Source: Macrostomum hystrix
Lineage: Eukaryota > Platyhelminthes > Macrostomidae
Direction of reading: 5' to 3'
Length of the DNA stretch: 64,000 nucleotides
NCBI GenBank assembly: GCA_950097015.1
Contig: CATNEN010000038.1
Span: forward strand, 24,341,001 to 24,405,000
Each line of letters starts with the position of its first letter. The stretch's first letter is position 1. The position numbers were made by a program, and so were the translations under genes. This document shows positions 10,390-25,300 of this stretch, piece after piece. The notes beneath the pieces are model-generated. The model ran no database searches. It was not told where the DNA came from and was given only the letters and a program-made list of their open reading frames with translations.

Positions 10390-13300
10390 CTGCATTCATT
10401 TAGAATAATTATTTATAGACTTTTAGTGTGAAATTGCAAATATTTTGGTTGAATGCCCAAGGGATTTTAATATAGTTAGGTAAACACGCAGCTAACGATG
10501 CAAAGCTGTTAGCGATCTGGCGATCTGACGATCTGGCGCCCCATGGGAAATTAAAGTGGAGTGGAAACTCGATGATGGAGCAGCAACTGTTCCACTTTAG
10601 ACCATCAGGGGACAATTCCCCTGAGGATTTTTTCCAGGGGTGTTAAATAACTGCTAAAGAAACTATTAACAATTACAGGGAAAGTGACATTTTGCCAACT
10701 ACCGACCTCACTGCTATCAAACGTACTCCAAGTTCGAGCACTTTGAGTATATTTTTTATGAAAACCAACGATCCTGGTACGACCATCGACTAAAATATAA
10801 AAGAGTGCTGCTGAGCACTACGAGCCTGTTAGACACGAACGAGCCTGTTAGACACTAACGAGCCTGTTAGACACTAAGTAGCTTGTTAGACACTAACGAG
10901 CCTGTAAGACACTAAGTAGCTTGTTAGACACTAACGAGCCTGTTAGACACTAACGAGCCTGTTAGACACTAACGAGCCTGTAAGACACTAAGTAGCCTGT
11001 TAGACACTAACGAGCCTGTTAGACACTAAGTAGCCTGCTAGACACTAACGAGCCTGTTAGACACTAACGAGCCTGTTAGACACTAACGAGCCTGTTAGAC
11101 ACTAAGTAGCTTGTTAGACACTAACGAGCCTGTAAGACACTAAGTAGCCTGTTAGACACTAACGAGCCTGTTAGACACTAAGTAGCCTGCTAGACACTAA
11201 CGAGCCTGTTAGACACTAACGAGCCTGTTAGACACTAAGTAGCCTGCTAGACACTAAGTAGCTTGTTAGACACTAACGAGCCTGTTAGACACTAACGAGC
11301 CTGTTAGACACCAACGAGCCTGTTAGACACTAACGAGCCTGTTAGACACTAAGTAGCTTGTTAGACACTAACGAGCCTGTTAGACACTAACGAGCCTGTT
11401 AGACACTAACGAGCCTGTTAGACACTAACGAGCCTGTTAGACACCAACTAGCCTGTTAGACACTAACGAGCCTGTTAGACACTAACGAGCCTGTTAGACA
11501 CTAACGAGCCTGTTAGACACTAACGAGCTTGTGAGACACTTACGAGCCTGTGAGACACTAACGAGCCTGTGAGACACTAACGAGCCTGTGAGACACTAAC
11601 GAGCCTGTGAGACACTAACGAGCCTGTGAGACACTAACGAGCCTGTTAGACACTAACGAGCCTGTTAGGCACTAACGAGCCTGTTAGACACTAACGAGCC
11701 TGTTAGACACTAACGAGCCTGTTAGACACTCACGAGCCTGTTAGACACCAACGAGCCTGTTAGACACTAACGAGCCTGTTAGACACTAACGAGCCTGTTA
11801 GACACTAAGTAGCCTGTTAGACACTAAGTAGCCTGTTAGACACTAACGAGTCTGTTAGACACTAAGTAGCCTGCTAGACACTAACGAGCCTGTTAGACAC
11901 TAACGAGCCTGTTAGACACTAAGTAGCCTGCTAGACACTCACGAGCCTGTTAGACACTAACGAGCCTGTTAGACACTAACGAGCCTGTTAGACACTAACG
12001 AGCCTGTTAGACACCAACGAGCCTGTTAGACACTAACGAGCCTGTTAGACACCAACTAGCCTGTTAGACACTAACGAGCCTGTTAGACACTAACGAGCCT
12101 GTTAGACACTAACGAGCCTGTTAGACACTAACGAGCCTGTTAGACACCAACTAGCCTGTTAGACACTAAGTAGCCTGTTAGACACTAACGAGCTTGTGAG
12201 ACACTTACGAGCCTGTGAGACACTAACGAGCCTGTGAGACACTAACGAGCCTGTTAGACACTAACGAGCCTGTTAGGCACTAACGAGCCTGTTAGACACT
12301 AACGAGCCTGTTAGACACTAACGAGCCTGTTAGACACTCACGAGCCTGTTAGACACCAACGAGCCTGTTAGACACTAACGAGCCTGTTAGACACTAACGA
12401 GCCTGTTAGACACTAACGAGCCTGTGAGACACTAACGAGCCTGTTAGACACTAAGTAGCCTGTTAGACACTAACGAGCCTGTTAGACACTAACGAGTCTG
12501 TTAGACACTAACGAGCCTGTTAGACACTAACGAGCCTGTTAGACACTCACGAGCCTGTTAGACACTAACGAGCCTGTTAGGCACTAACGAGCCTGTTAGA
12601 CACTAACGAGCCTGTTAGACACTAACGAGCCTGTTAGACACTAACGAGCCTGTTAGGCACTAACGAGCCTGTTAGACACTAACGAGCCTGTTAGACACTA
12701 ACGAGCCTGTTAGACACTCACGAGCCTGTTAGACACTAACTTGTTTGAGACTACAAAACATAAAAGTCCGCAAGAAACCCCTTAGACAAGTTAAAGCCTG
12801 TCAGACATTAACAAGCGTGTTGTAAATTGCTTACTAAAACTGTTGTACGCTCACACACCTGTTAGACAGCTGGTAGACTTTTTCCGGCCGTCGCTCCGCG
12901 TCAGATCGCAGATGAACCAACTCCCACAGATTCAGGTCCATGCTGGTAGTACCAGGACCTCTGCTTGAAGATGAGCGAGTCCTAACTGCAACTTCGGCCA
13001 CCGGCATCACGGTTTGAAATCGCACCACAGCACGCCCGCCATTGCTTGTGTTCTCGTAGTTACTTCCGACTGACTGTTGCTGCGAGTTTATTTTGCTGCG
13101 AGTTTATTGCTAAGCTGCGAATTTTGTACACAAAACCCTTAATAGCAATGAAAACCTAGAACGCTGGCTAAAATTTTCCGGTCTATACGATGAAACAACA
13201 ACCAAAACCACAACTTTGGTTTTGCTGGGCATAACTTTTCTGCTCACAAAATGTCACCGAGGAACCATGTCGGCTATGATTGTTGATTGATTTGTTTGAT

Positions 13301-16300
13301 TATTGTTTTGAAGTTGTTACTTTTTTTATGATTAAACCAATATGAATTCGCAATATAGCGTGGTATTTATAGCGTGGTATTTATAGCGTGGTATTTATAG
13401 CGTGGTATTTATTGCGTGGTATTTATAGCGTGGTATTTATAGCGTGGTATTTATAGTGTGGTATTTATAGCGTGGTATTTATAGCGTGGTATTTATAGCG
13501 TGGTATTTATCGCGTGGTATTTATAGCGTGGTATTTATAGCGTGGTATTTATAGCGTGGTATTTATAGCGTGGTATTTATAGCGTGGTATTTATAGTGTG
13601 GTATTTATAGCGTGGTATTTATAGCGTGGTATTTATAGTGTGGTATTTATAGCGTGGTATTTATAGTGTGGTATTTATAGTGTGGTATTTATAGCGTGGT
13701 ATTTATAGCGTGGTATTTATAGCGTGGTATTTATTGCGTGGTATTTATAGCGTGGTATTTATAGCGTGGTATTTATAGTGTGGTATTTATAGCGTGGTAT
13801 TTATAGCGTGGTATTTATAGCGTGGTATTTATCGCGTGGTATTTATAGCGTGGTATTTATAGCGTGGTATTTATAGCGTGGTATTTATAGCGTGGTATTT
13901 ATAGTGTGGTATTTATAGCGTGGTATTTATAGCGTGGTATTTATAGTGTGGTATTTATAGCGTGGTATTTATAGTGTGGTATTTATAGTGTGGTATTTAT
14001 AGCGTGGTATTTATAGCGTGGTATTTATAGCGTGGTATTTATAGCGTGGTATTTATAGCGTGGTATTTATTGCGTGGTATTTATAGCGTGGTATTTATAG
14101 CGTGGTATTTATAGTGTGGTATTTATAGCGTGGTATTTATAGCGTGGTATTTATAGCGTGGTATTTATCGCGTGGTATTTATAGCGTGGTATTTATAGCG
14201 TGGTATTTATAGCGTGGTATTTATAGTGTGGTATTTATAGTGTGGTATTTATAGTGTGGTATTTATAGCGTGGTATTTATAGTGTCGTATTTATAGTGTG
14301 GTATTTATAGCGTGGTATTTATAGCGTGGTATTTATAGCGTGGTATTTATAGCGTGGTATTTATAGCGTGGTATTTATCGCGTGGTATTTATAGCGTGGT
14401 ATTTATAGCGTGGTATTTATAGCGTGGTATTTATAGTGTGGTATTTATAGTGTGGTATTTATAGTGTGGTATTTATAGCGTGGTATTTATAGTGTCGTAT
14501 TTATAGTGTGGTATTTATAGCGTGGTATTTATAGCGTGGTATTTATAGTGTGGTATTTATAGTGTGGTATTTATTGCGTGGTATTTATAGCGTGGTATTT
14601 TTTGCGTGGTATTTATAGCGTGGTATTTATTGCGTGGTATTTATAGTGTGGTATTTATAGTGTGGTATTTATAGCGTGGTATTTATAGTGTCGTATTTAT
14701 AGTGTGGTATTTATAGCGTGGTATTTATCGCGTGGTATTTATAGCGTGGTATTTATAGCGTGGTATTTATAGCGTGGTATTTATAGTGTGGTATTTATAG
14801 TGTGGTATTTATAGTGTGGTATTTATAGCGTGGTATTTATAGTGTCGTATTTATAGTGTGGTATTTATAGCGTGGTATTTATAGCGTGGTATTTATAGTG
14901 TGGTATTTATAGTGTGGTATTTATTGCGTGGTATTTATAGCGTGGTATTTTTTGCGTGGTATTTATAGCGTGGTATTTATTGCGTGGTATTTATAGTGTG
15001 GTATTTATAGCGTGGTATTTATAGCGTGGTATTTATAGTGTCGTATTTATAGTGTGGTATTTATAGCGTGGTATTTATAGCGTGGTATTTATAGTGTGGT
15101 ATTTATAGTGTGGTATTTATTGCGTGGTATTTATAGCGTGGTATTTTTTGCGTGGTATTTATAGCGTGGTATTTATTGCGTGGTATTTATAGTGTGGTAT
15201 TTATAGTGTGGTATTTAGAGCGTGGTATTTATAGTGTCGTATTTATAGTGTGGTATTTATAGCGTGGTATTTATAGCGTGGTATTTATAGCGTGGTATTT
15301 ATAGCGTGGTATTTATAGTGTGGTATTTATAGTGTGGTATTTATAGTGTGGTATTTATAGCGTGGTATTTATAGTGTCGTATTTATAGTGTGGTATTTAT
15401 AGCGTGGTATTTATAGTGTGGTATTTATAGCGTGGTATTTATAGTGTGGTATTTATAGCGTGGTATTTATAGCGTGGTATTTATAGCGTGGTATTTATAG
15501 TGTGGTATTTATAGTGTGGTATTTATAGTGTGGTATTTATAGCGTGGTATTTATAGTGTGGTATTTATAGCGTGGTATTTATTGCGTGGTATTTATAGCG
15601 TGGTATTTATTGCGTGGTATTTATAGCGTGGTATTTATAGCGTGGTATTTATAGCGTGGTATTTATAGTGTGGTATTTATAGTGTGGTATTTATAGCGTG
15701 GTATTTATAGTGTGGTATTTATAGTGTGGTATTTAAAGCGTGGTATTTATAGTGTGGTATTTATAGCGTGGTATTTATAGCGTGGTATTTATTGCGTGGT
15801 ATTTATAGCGTGGTATTTATAGTGTGGTATTTATAGCGTGGTATTTATAGTGTGGTATTTATAGCGTGGTATTTATAGTGTGGTATTTATAGTGTGGTAT
15901 TTATAGCGTGGTATTTATAGTGTGGTATTTATAGTGTGGTATTTATAGCGTGGTATTTATAGTGTCGTATTTATAGTGTGGTATTTATAGCGTGGTATTT
16001 ATAGTGTGGTATTTATAGCGTGGTATTTATCGCGTGGTATTTATAGCGTGGTATTTATAGCGTGGTATTTATCGCGTGGTATTTATAGCGTGGTATTTAT
16101 TGCGTGGTATTTATAGCGTGGTATTTATAGTGTGGTATTTATAGTGTGGTATTTATAGTGTGGTATTTATAGCGTGGTATTTATAGTGTGGTATTTATAG
16201 CGTGGTATTTATAGTGTGGTATTTATAGTGTGGTATTTATTGCGTGGTATTTATAGCGTGGTATTTATTGCGTGGTATTTATAGCGTGGTATTTATCGCG

Positions 16301-19300
16301 TGGTATTTATAGCGTGGTATTTATTGCGTGGTATTTATAGTGTGGTATTTATAGTGTGGTATTTATAGCGTGGTATTTATAGTGTGGTATTTATAGTGTG
16401 GTATTTATAGCGTGGTATTTCTACAGCTAAAAGCGTCCTCATACCTTGGAGTTTTTTTTCGGCTTGCTGCTCGGGCGAGTCACCGGCTCGCAGCACAGCA
16501 GGACCACCACACTCTTGAACACTAGGCAGGTGGTCTCGAGTTCGGTGTTCTTTTTTAGCTTGCCGAGATTGTCGCCAGCGTTGAGCCAATCAACTCTGCC
16601 GCACATCTGTAACTCGCCAATGCTCAAGTCGACGTTCTGCTTTCATAAGCGGGGGATTTTAATTCAATATTTGTTAGCTATGTAGAAAATTATCTTTTAA
16701 CTACACTGAAAGCGTAAAATCTGGTAACTCAAGCTTACAAGCTTTGCGAAAAACTTTGAGACTTTGAGCAGATATTTCAAATATGCAAAAGATAGTGCAG
16801 GGTAAATAGCTTAAATCACGATTTAAGAAGGTCGTGAGTTCTTTCCCCGACTCCACTGGAACAATTTGTGTCGTTTAGGAAGACACCTAACTATAGGGTC
16901 CATGGACTGAACAGCCGTACGCAGCCATAATTTTTCTTTCCTTGTGACAGAAAAATCAAGTGGTCAACATAGAACGAAAAAAGCACTTTATTTTTAAGAC
17001 ATCTTTTACCTTTTTATTAGGATACGATTCGCGGAAAATGCGACTCAATTCTTCGACGATTTCGCCAAACTTTTCAAAGATCCGCTGCATTTCGTTGATG
17101 TGCCCGGCAGCGATTTGCATGCCGCGATGAGCGCCTGATTAGAATTATAATGCATGTGCAATAACTTAATTTACCATTGATAGATTTTACTGGAAATATT
17201 CACACCATTCTACTCACTAAGTAGCAGGTTTTGCTCTTCGCTTCCGGCGACCAGTTGCGAGCTAATATTTTGCAAGAGTAGCGGATATCTCCCAATTCGC
17301 TGAATAGGCTTGATCAGCAGAGAATTCAACGAGGAGGATTGTTGATCCTGTTGAGGATTTCGGCTAGCCAGGAACTCCTTTAGGATCAGATTTTGGCCTG
17401 TAAAAGGTAAGCACATATTTTGGATTTAAAAATATGATTAAACCAATCCTGCCACTCCTGCCTTCTCTGTCACTCCTGCCTTCTCTGTCACTCCTGCCTT
17501 CTGTGTCACTCCTGCCTTCTCTGTCACTCCTGCCTTCTCTGTCACTCCTGCCTTGTCTGTCACTCCTGCCTTGTCTGTCACTCCTGCCTTCTCTGTCACT
17601 CCTGCCTTCTCTGTCACTCGTGCCTTGTCTGTCACTCCTGTCTTCTCTGTTACTCCTGCCTTCTCTGTCACTCCTGCCTTGTCTGTCACTCCTGCCTTCT
17701 CTGTCACTCCTGCCTTCTCTGTCACTCCTGCCTTCTCTGTCACTCCTGCCTTGTCTGTCACTCCTGCCTTCTCTGTCACTCCTGCCTTGTCTGTCATAAT
17801 GACTAGGTCAAAGCTATGTAAAAAATCTCATCACCTTCGCAGCGCAGTCTCACCTGAGTTAATCAGCCTCTGACACTTTGTGTAGGAGGCGCAGAAAGTG
17901 CTGTACAGCTTGAAATTATCGGCGTGGAGAATAAAAGAACCGGCCAAATATTGTAAAATATTCTGCGGAATAAAAAGGCACAGTTTCAGTGACCAATATC
18001 AGTTGGTCAGTTGGCTTCCTTCGATTGGGCTAAATATTTATGAGCTTAGAATAAGAAATATTACAGCGACTTCTGATTGGTTGTTATTCCGGAGCGCCAT
18101 TCTGACGTTTCAAGTGAATTATTTAGCAATTTAATTAATGTAGACACAAGTATTAACAGTAGAGCTACCAAGGGGGCAGTTCATCTACCAGAAGCTTTTT
18201 GTTGCACCCGAACGGAACAACGCAAGCACACGTCAAGAACGTCACAGGCCAAAATTTTGTGCTCATCTTTTTAAACAAGAATCAATTCGCCAGCTCTTCA
18301 AACTGTTGAAATATTTGACGTTTCTGGCCGAAGGTCAGATTTTTCCCATAAGCCTAAGTGCAGTTCATACACCCCTATACACAAATTAGCACTGTGCCTC
18401 AGTGCGGCCTTGCCAGGCCTTTAAAATTGATCAGCATGTCACCCGAATGCCTGCATCATCTCCGTCTCCGGTGGTCACCCACCTTTATCTAGACGGACTG
18501 CTGGACCTTCAAGGGCTACAACAGGTGGAACTAGGGCACCATCGCCTAATCTGTCAACCAATCAGTCACCACCCAACGCTGTTAGCATTCAGGCGCTGCC
18601 AAAAAAATTCAGGGGGTATAAAACGGGCGGCAATATTGCTTGGTAGTCCAACTGCCTTCCTCAGCTTCCTCAGAGGTTTGGCAGTTCCTCACCTTGAACT
18701 GCCCGGGCTCTGTGAACCGTTGCATATTCGGCTCCGTTCTCACAGCGTCCTCCAGTGACGTAAGAAACATCTGCTGAAATTGCAAAATCTCTTCCGTTGT
18801 TTTGGTCAACTGTTCCAGCTCCTCGTATTTGGGCAAGCCGAGCTGTCTCATTGGCAGCAGATAGGTTTGCAGAAGAAAGTGTAGGTAGCCAACAAAAGTC
18901 CGCTCAGTGTCCAACAATTCAAAGATGCCCCGGCGCAGTCGCTCTTGACTAGGCAATTGCGATTGGTCGTGCAGCTCTGAACCGTCGCGAGATTGGTCAG
19001 ACAAATCCGAGTCTCGATTGCGATTGGCTGAGACTGACACACCGGAAAATGCCTGCCGAGAGAAATTTATTGAGGCTTGTTATTGGCGAATCCAGAAATA
19101 AAGTGCATTGGCTGCAGGATCTTTTAGAAGGGATTAGGAAGTTCCTGTTAATCTTTCAGTGATCATAATGCAATACCACCTGGCTCTTGATCAAAGATTT
19201 GCCAACTTGCCTAGATACCACCTGGTCCTTCACACCGATTTATAAAAAGGGTTCCCGTAGTGACCCCAAAAACTACAGACCCATAAGCGTGCTGCCTGCC

Positions 19301-22300
19301 CTGGCTCGCCTGTTTGCCTCACTTATCTATGAAAAGCTAGAAACTCATATTCGCACCCTCGACTTGCTTTCAGCCAGTCAAATAGGAAATAGAAAGGGCT
19401 ACCGAACTTCAGACCACATTGCCACTCTCTTGACGTTGATCCACAACAAAAAGCGTCGCAAAAGACCATTTCACTTAGTGTTCTTTGACTTAAAAAGCGC
19501 ATTTGACATGGTCCACCATCCAACACTTTTCCAACGACTTAGGGAGTTAAAGGTCAGCCCAGAAATAATCGAAGCAATACAAGCATGTACTCAGGAGCTA
19601 AATTCCAACTGAAGATCTCAGATGGCCAAGCAACTAAGGCAAGGAGCATAACAAATGGAGTAAGACAAGGCTGTCCCCTATCCCCTCTACTCTTCTCACT
19701 CTATATAGATCCTTTGAGCACAATGCTAAGGGATTCATTTCGCAGCGACACCTTCATTAAAGATGAACAAATCAACAACTTGCTATACTGCGATGATTTT
19801 GTGATCTTTGGAGAGAATCCTCGAGAGTTGCAGAAGGGCCTCGATAAAGTGTCAGAATTTTGTCAGAGCCACAAGCTAGAAATCAATATGCAAAAAACTA
19901 AGGTTATTAGCTGTTGCCCTGACCCATCAAAGACGGCTAACAAACTATTTCTGCAGGGACAACTGTTAGATAGCGTCAAAGAATGGAAATATCTTGGCTT
20001 TCACATCAATGCTAAAGGAACCGTGGATTCCCATGCCACAGAGATTAACAAAAAATGTGGATATCCTATTCTTCTCTTAAGGAAATTAGCCAGCCATGGG
20101 GCGGTCAGATACAATCAGCTCATGCTGTACTGCACAGCAATGATAGAAAGCATAGCTCTGTACGCCTCTGAGGCCTGGGGGGCTTTTGTCTCGTGGAACC
20201 TGGGTCCTTGGGACCGCTGTCTTTTTGAAAGAGTAAACATCAGGTGCTGTAAAGCCATACTACAAGTCAGCCAAAATACGGATGGCAACGGGGCCCGCTC
20301 GGAGTTAGGCAGATTGCCTTTATTATACAACATCCAGAAAAGAAGCATTTCGTACTGGGCCTCCATAACAAGCCGGCCGGACTCCATAATTTCCAAGTTA
20401 TTGGCGGACCAAACATACAGTGATTTTGGAATCAAAGCAAAGACCAACAATGACGTTATGCTGAACTGCAGAGGCATTAGTCCTGCAAAAGCAATTGGAA
20501 ACCACAGGAAAAATTTCGTTTCTCAGTTCGATACCCATTGGAGACAAAGGACACAGAACTCAAGCAAGCTAAGTCACTTCTATTACTCCTTCAAGCAATA
20601 TTATTCAGCCGAAAAATATTTACAACAAATATACAACCCGGAGTGGAGACGTACCAAATCCTCGTTTAGACTAGGAAACCATAAGCTAGCTTGCGAAACA
20701 TTGCGAACTGCGAGACCGAAAATTCCGTATGTAAATAGATTATGTAGTAAGTGCAAAACAGAAGTTGAAAACGAGGTCCACTTCCTTTTTAAGTGCACTT
20801 GGAATAAATATAGCGCAGCACGTTCGAAATTTGAGACGGAAGTTTCTGGGAAAACCCCCAATTTCATATCCTTAACAGCAGAAGAAAAATCTAACTACAT
20901 AATGGCTCAAGACGATAGGGAAACCGCTGAAGCTTTAGCAAAATACATCATAGAAATATCTAAAATAAGGGAACAGCTGCCCTGAGACTACGAGATCTTA
21001 CTAGCATTCAACAATAGATATTTCATATTTTGTTTTATCCCTGCCGTCCCTTGTGTTTTTACTGCTCTTATTTTTAATACCTTTGCTTTCCCTTCCCAGC
21101 TCGATATTTGATTCCTACTAAACTTCGCTTTTTATGTTGCTTTTCGTTGTTCATTTAAATGTGTTGTTAAAAAAAATATAATAAAAAAAATCAGCACCCA
21201 TAGATGGCGTGCGCGTTTTAATAATAATAATAATAATAACACTAACAATTACTACCCGATTTTTTACCTGATATTAACTTATTAACAAGGTTTATTTAGC
21301 ATATTATACGAGCGTATGTGTTCCATGATGCATTAGTAATTTACCGTGTCATTTAAAATAGGTTGACTCGGTTTTGAGGGCGTCTGCACCTGCGACATTT
21401 GCATCGCAGCAAACTGCTGCTGCTGCTGTTGTAGCAGCTTCTGTTGCTGCTGCTGCTCCGAGGATGACAGTGGCAACGATTGCGACGGCGGTGGCAACGA
21501 CTGCAGCTGCTGATTTATCGGACCCTTGCACGACCAAACCAGTAGAGTCAAACTCGAGCTCTGCTCAAACAGATCCTCAATGTAGCCCATGTCCAACCGG
21601 CGAACAGGACTGTCGTTCACCATGACGATTTCGTCTCCAATGTTTAATCCGGCCTCTTCAGCGGCGCTGCCTGGCTCAACCTCGGCTACGAAGACGCACA
21701 GATCGTCCCGATGCTCGACATCTTCGCACAGTTCAGCCTCGACAGTCATGCCGTAGTGCCGGTTGCCAGCCTTTTTGTGGATGACGCATTCGTAGACCCA
21801 CTTTTCGCACAGTTCAGCTAGTTGAAACTCCTGCAGATGTTTTTCATTTCGATCTAGAAATAAACTTATGTTGATCGTGTTTAAAATCTGGAAATAAACA
21901 AAATCACTTTGTTATAATCATTATATATATATCGGAAGTCACTAAAATGACGCCTGTACATGAACATCATGCTCTTTGTATTAAATCGTAGCTAATCTAA
22001 ACGTTTGTAAAACTAATGTACGTGCATCATCGATTTTGTTTTCCTGTTTCCGCGCGCATCTTATAGAACATCACACCAACCTCACTCCACCAGCAACCCC
22101 ACTCTGTGTACTCATTGCACGATACACATGCGTGTACGAAAATAGCACAAAGATCACTGACCAATCGGTGAATCGTGTGTGAGTTTATTTAGGTCGAATT
22201 GTGAACTCACAACTGCTAACACGTGTCTAATAGTGTGAAAATACTCGAACTCCAGTGAAATAACGGTTGTTTTACATGGATATTTTTGTGTAGGTTTACT

Positions 22301-25300
22301 CTCTCAGACAATTAGCGTATAATGATTGAGCTGTAGATAATTGAAGTGAAACATATCAACTGTGCTTCTGTACCAGCAGCTAAAACTATTGGTTTTCATG
22401 CCGTGTACAAATTAGATATCGCCTGGCCGTCTGGTCATTCGGTAATTCTGTCCCTCTGTCATTCTGTCCCTCTGTCATTCTGTCCCTCTGTCATTCTGTC
22501 CCTCTGTCATTCTGTCCCTCTGTCATTCTGTCCCTCTGTCATTCTGTCCCTCTATCATTCTGTCCCTCTATCATTCTGTCCCTCTGTCATTCTGTCCCTC
22601 TGTCACTCTGTCCCACTGTCATTCTGTCCCTCTGTCATTCTGTCCCTCTATCATTCTGTCCCTCTATCATTCTGTCCCACTGTCATTCTGTCCCTCTGTC
22701 ATTCTGTCCCTCTGTCATTCTGTCCCTCTGTCATTCTGTCCCTCTATCATTCTGTCCCTCTGTCATTCTGTCCCTCTATCATTCTGTCCCTCTCTCATTC
22801 TGTCCCTCTGTCATTCTGTCCCTCTATCATTCTGTCCCTCTGTCATTCTGTCCCTCTATCATTCTGTCCCTCTGTCATTCTGTCCCACTGTCATTATGTC
22901 CCTCTATCATTCTGTCCCTCTGTCATTCTGTCCCTCTGTCATTCTGTCCCTCTGTCATTCTGTCCCACTGTCATTCTGTCCTTCTGTCATTCTGTCCCTC
23001 TGTCATTCTGTCCCTCTGTCATTCTGTCCCTCTATCATTCTGTCCCTCTGTCATTCTGTCCCTCTATCATTCTGTCCCTCTGTCACTCTGTCCCACTGTC
23101 ATTCTGTCCCTCTGTCATTCTGTCCCTCTGTCATACTGTCCCTCTGTCATTCTGTCCCTCTGTCATTCTGTCCCTCTGTCATTCTGTCCCTCTGTCATTC
23201 TGTCCCTCTGTCATTCTGTCCCTCTGTCATTCTGTCCCTCTGTCATTCTGTCCCACTGTCATTCTGTCCCTCTGTCATTCTATCCCTCTATCATTCTGTC
23301 CCACTGTCATTCTGTCCAAATGCTCTAAAATTATCTACACACACTGCAGACACTATTAAAATGCTACAGACGGGTTTATAAAGGTGTGCGAGTTAAAAGC
23401 TAACAGTAATCTACAGGCGGAGATAAAGGTATAAGCTATCTACCACTCAAGAGATGTGAAGCAACCGGTTTCTAAAGCTACTTACTCGAAATATCCACTG
23501 ACGTTACATAATCTTCGTGGAAAATATACAGATGGCATAGCGAAGATAAAAAAGCAACACTACTTTTTGAGACCTACAATGAGCTTGCTGCAAATGCTGA
23601 TAGACTGATCACAGTCCGGACACACCAGCGTCTGTTGAAATTGTGTTTCGCGGTCGCGATCGGTTAGTTAAGATTTTCTAAAACTTCTGTTTTTAACTAT
23701 AAAAGTGAAATAAGCATATTATAGTGTGCACTTTTACCGGAATGTAAAAGTTGCAAGTTAGCAGAAAATTAACAGTATAAATATTGTCTTTAATCTTCAT
23801 AAGTTAACTATATGCAGCTCATGAAGTCGTTAGTACTAAACGCTCTTCTACCTAAAAAGCTGTAGAAAACTGGTGTCTTACTTCGAGTAGTAGTATAAAC
23901 GTCGAAGTTATTGGATTATTGTGCAATTTTATCAGTACGCACATCAGAAAGACATAAAATTTGCAGGTCAGATAATTAGGTATCTTACTAGTACTAAATT
24001 CAATTAGTGTCGTTATTGAACAGACTTATTAATACTGGTCAAGAGTTTATTTAGTGCTTTAATTAGGATAACTGAAGTAATCTTGATGCGTTTCTTAAAC
24101 TAATTTTTTATTATTAAAGTTTATAAAGCCTCCAGAGCTTGAAAAAAAATTGTTTGGCATTGGTCCGTTGATAAGCGTTAATGAGTGTTATTTTTTCCTA
24201 ACTTTTAGTGGTCTTACATTGAACTTTTAGGCTTTTAGATCTTTTTACTTAAATTTCAAGTTTTTTCCTAATTTAACGACTGCATGGTGTGGTCCGTCAG
24301 TTAATTTCTAAGTTTCTCGAAGTTTTTTTTATCTCCGGAAATGTGTAAATCGGGGAAGCCTTCTCTTCCTTCCGGATTTATTTTTACGATAACGACAATC
24401 GTTTTTGCGTAAATGCGTAAGTGTTTAAATACTCATATTATTCAAATAAAATTAAAGAATGGTGTAAACTAGGTGTATGTCACGTTTTATTAAAGGCTTC
24501 TGACTTAAAACTTTAATTGAACTTGATTATTTATTATAACACTCTCGTCTATTCCTATATTTATATTTATAAAATTTCTCTTGTAACGAAATTTAAAGTT
24601 AGAAGTTTATTTTTCTTCAACGCTTTTTTACTTTATTTATTTACGTTTATTTACTAAACAAAGTTAAGAACATTATTTATGCCCAGCACTGTGAAAAAAG
24701 ATTTCGTTCATTCAACACTTCATGATGTTTTTTCGAGCTATAATGGCTCACCTGATTCTCGAACACCGTATAGTTTTTGGGAATGATGTCCCATCCGCGC
24801 TCGCTAAACCGGAGCCGGATGAAATGCTGACGAGGATCCAAGCCACACTGACTGCAGATCAGGTTGAGAATCTCCTGAACTGTCATGCCCTCTTGCACTT
24901 CAGTTGTTTGGATCTGCAAATGAAGCAGTGGCTCGCCTAATTATACCTTTTCTTTTCTGTGGAATATAAAATTTTACCGATGTTTTTAAGCAGAAAATTC
25001 ACCTTCCCGGTAGGCAACCGGACGCCAACTACACTACTGCCGATGCCGCTGCCACTGATCCCACTGGCGCAGTCATCTGGTTTAGCTGGTTGTCCGTAAG
25101 ACATCTCAGACGGTGACGAAGTGTTATCAGTCACGCCGGAGCTTGTTGACTTTCGAATGTACCAATCAGACTTAGTTCTAGGCTGAGGATGCTGATGCTG
25201 TTGACATTGTTGCTGCTGCTTAAGATGCTTCTGCTGATGCTGCTGACGTGGCAGAGTGGTGCAGCTGACTGCACCCGTCATAGCGTTACTGACAACAGCT

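Noticed and set aside
17434-17873. Leu/Pro/Ser repeat frames on both strands
   Set aside because: Product of the 18-bp array in sif intron 16.
22346-23381. Open frames of 337 and 161 codons
   Set aside because: They are translations of the 16-bp array with no start context or splice logic, and lie on the strand opposite sif.
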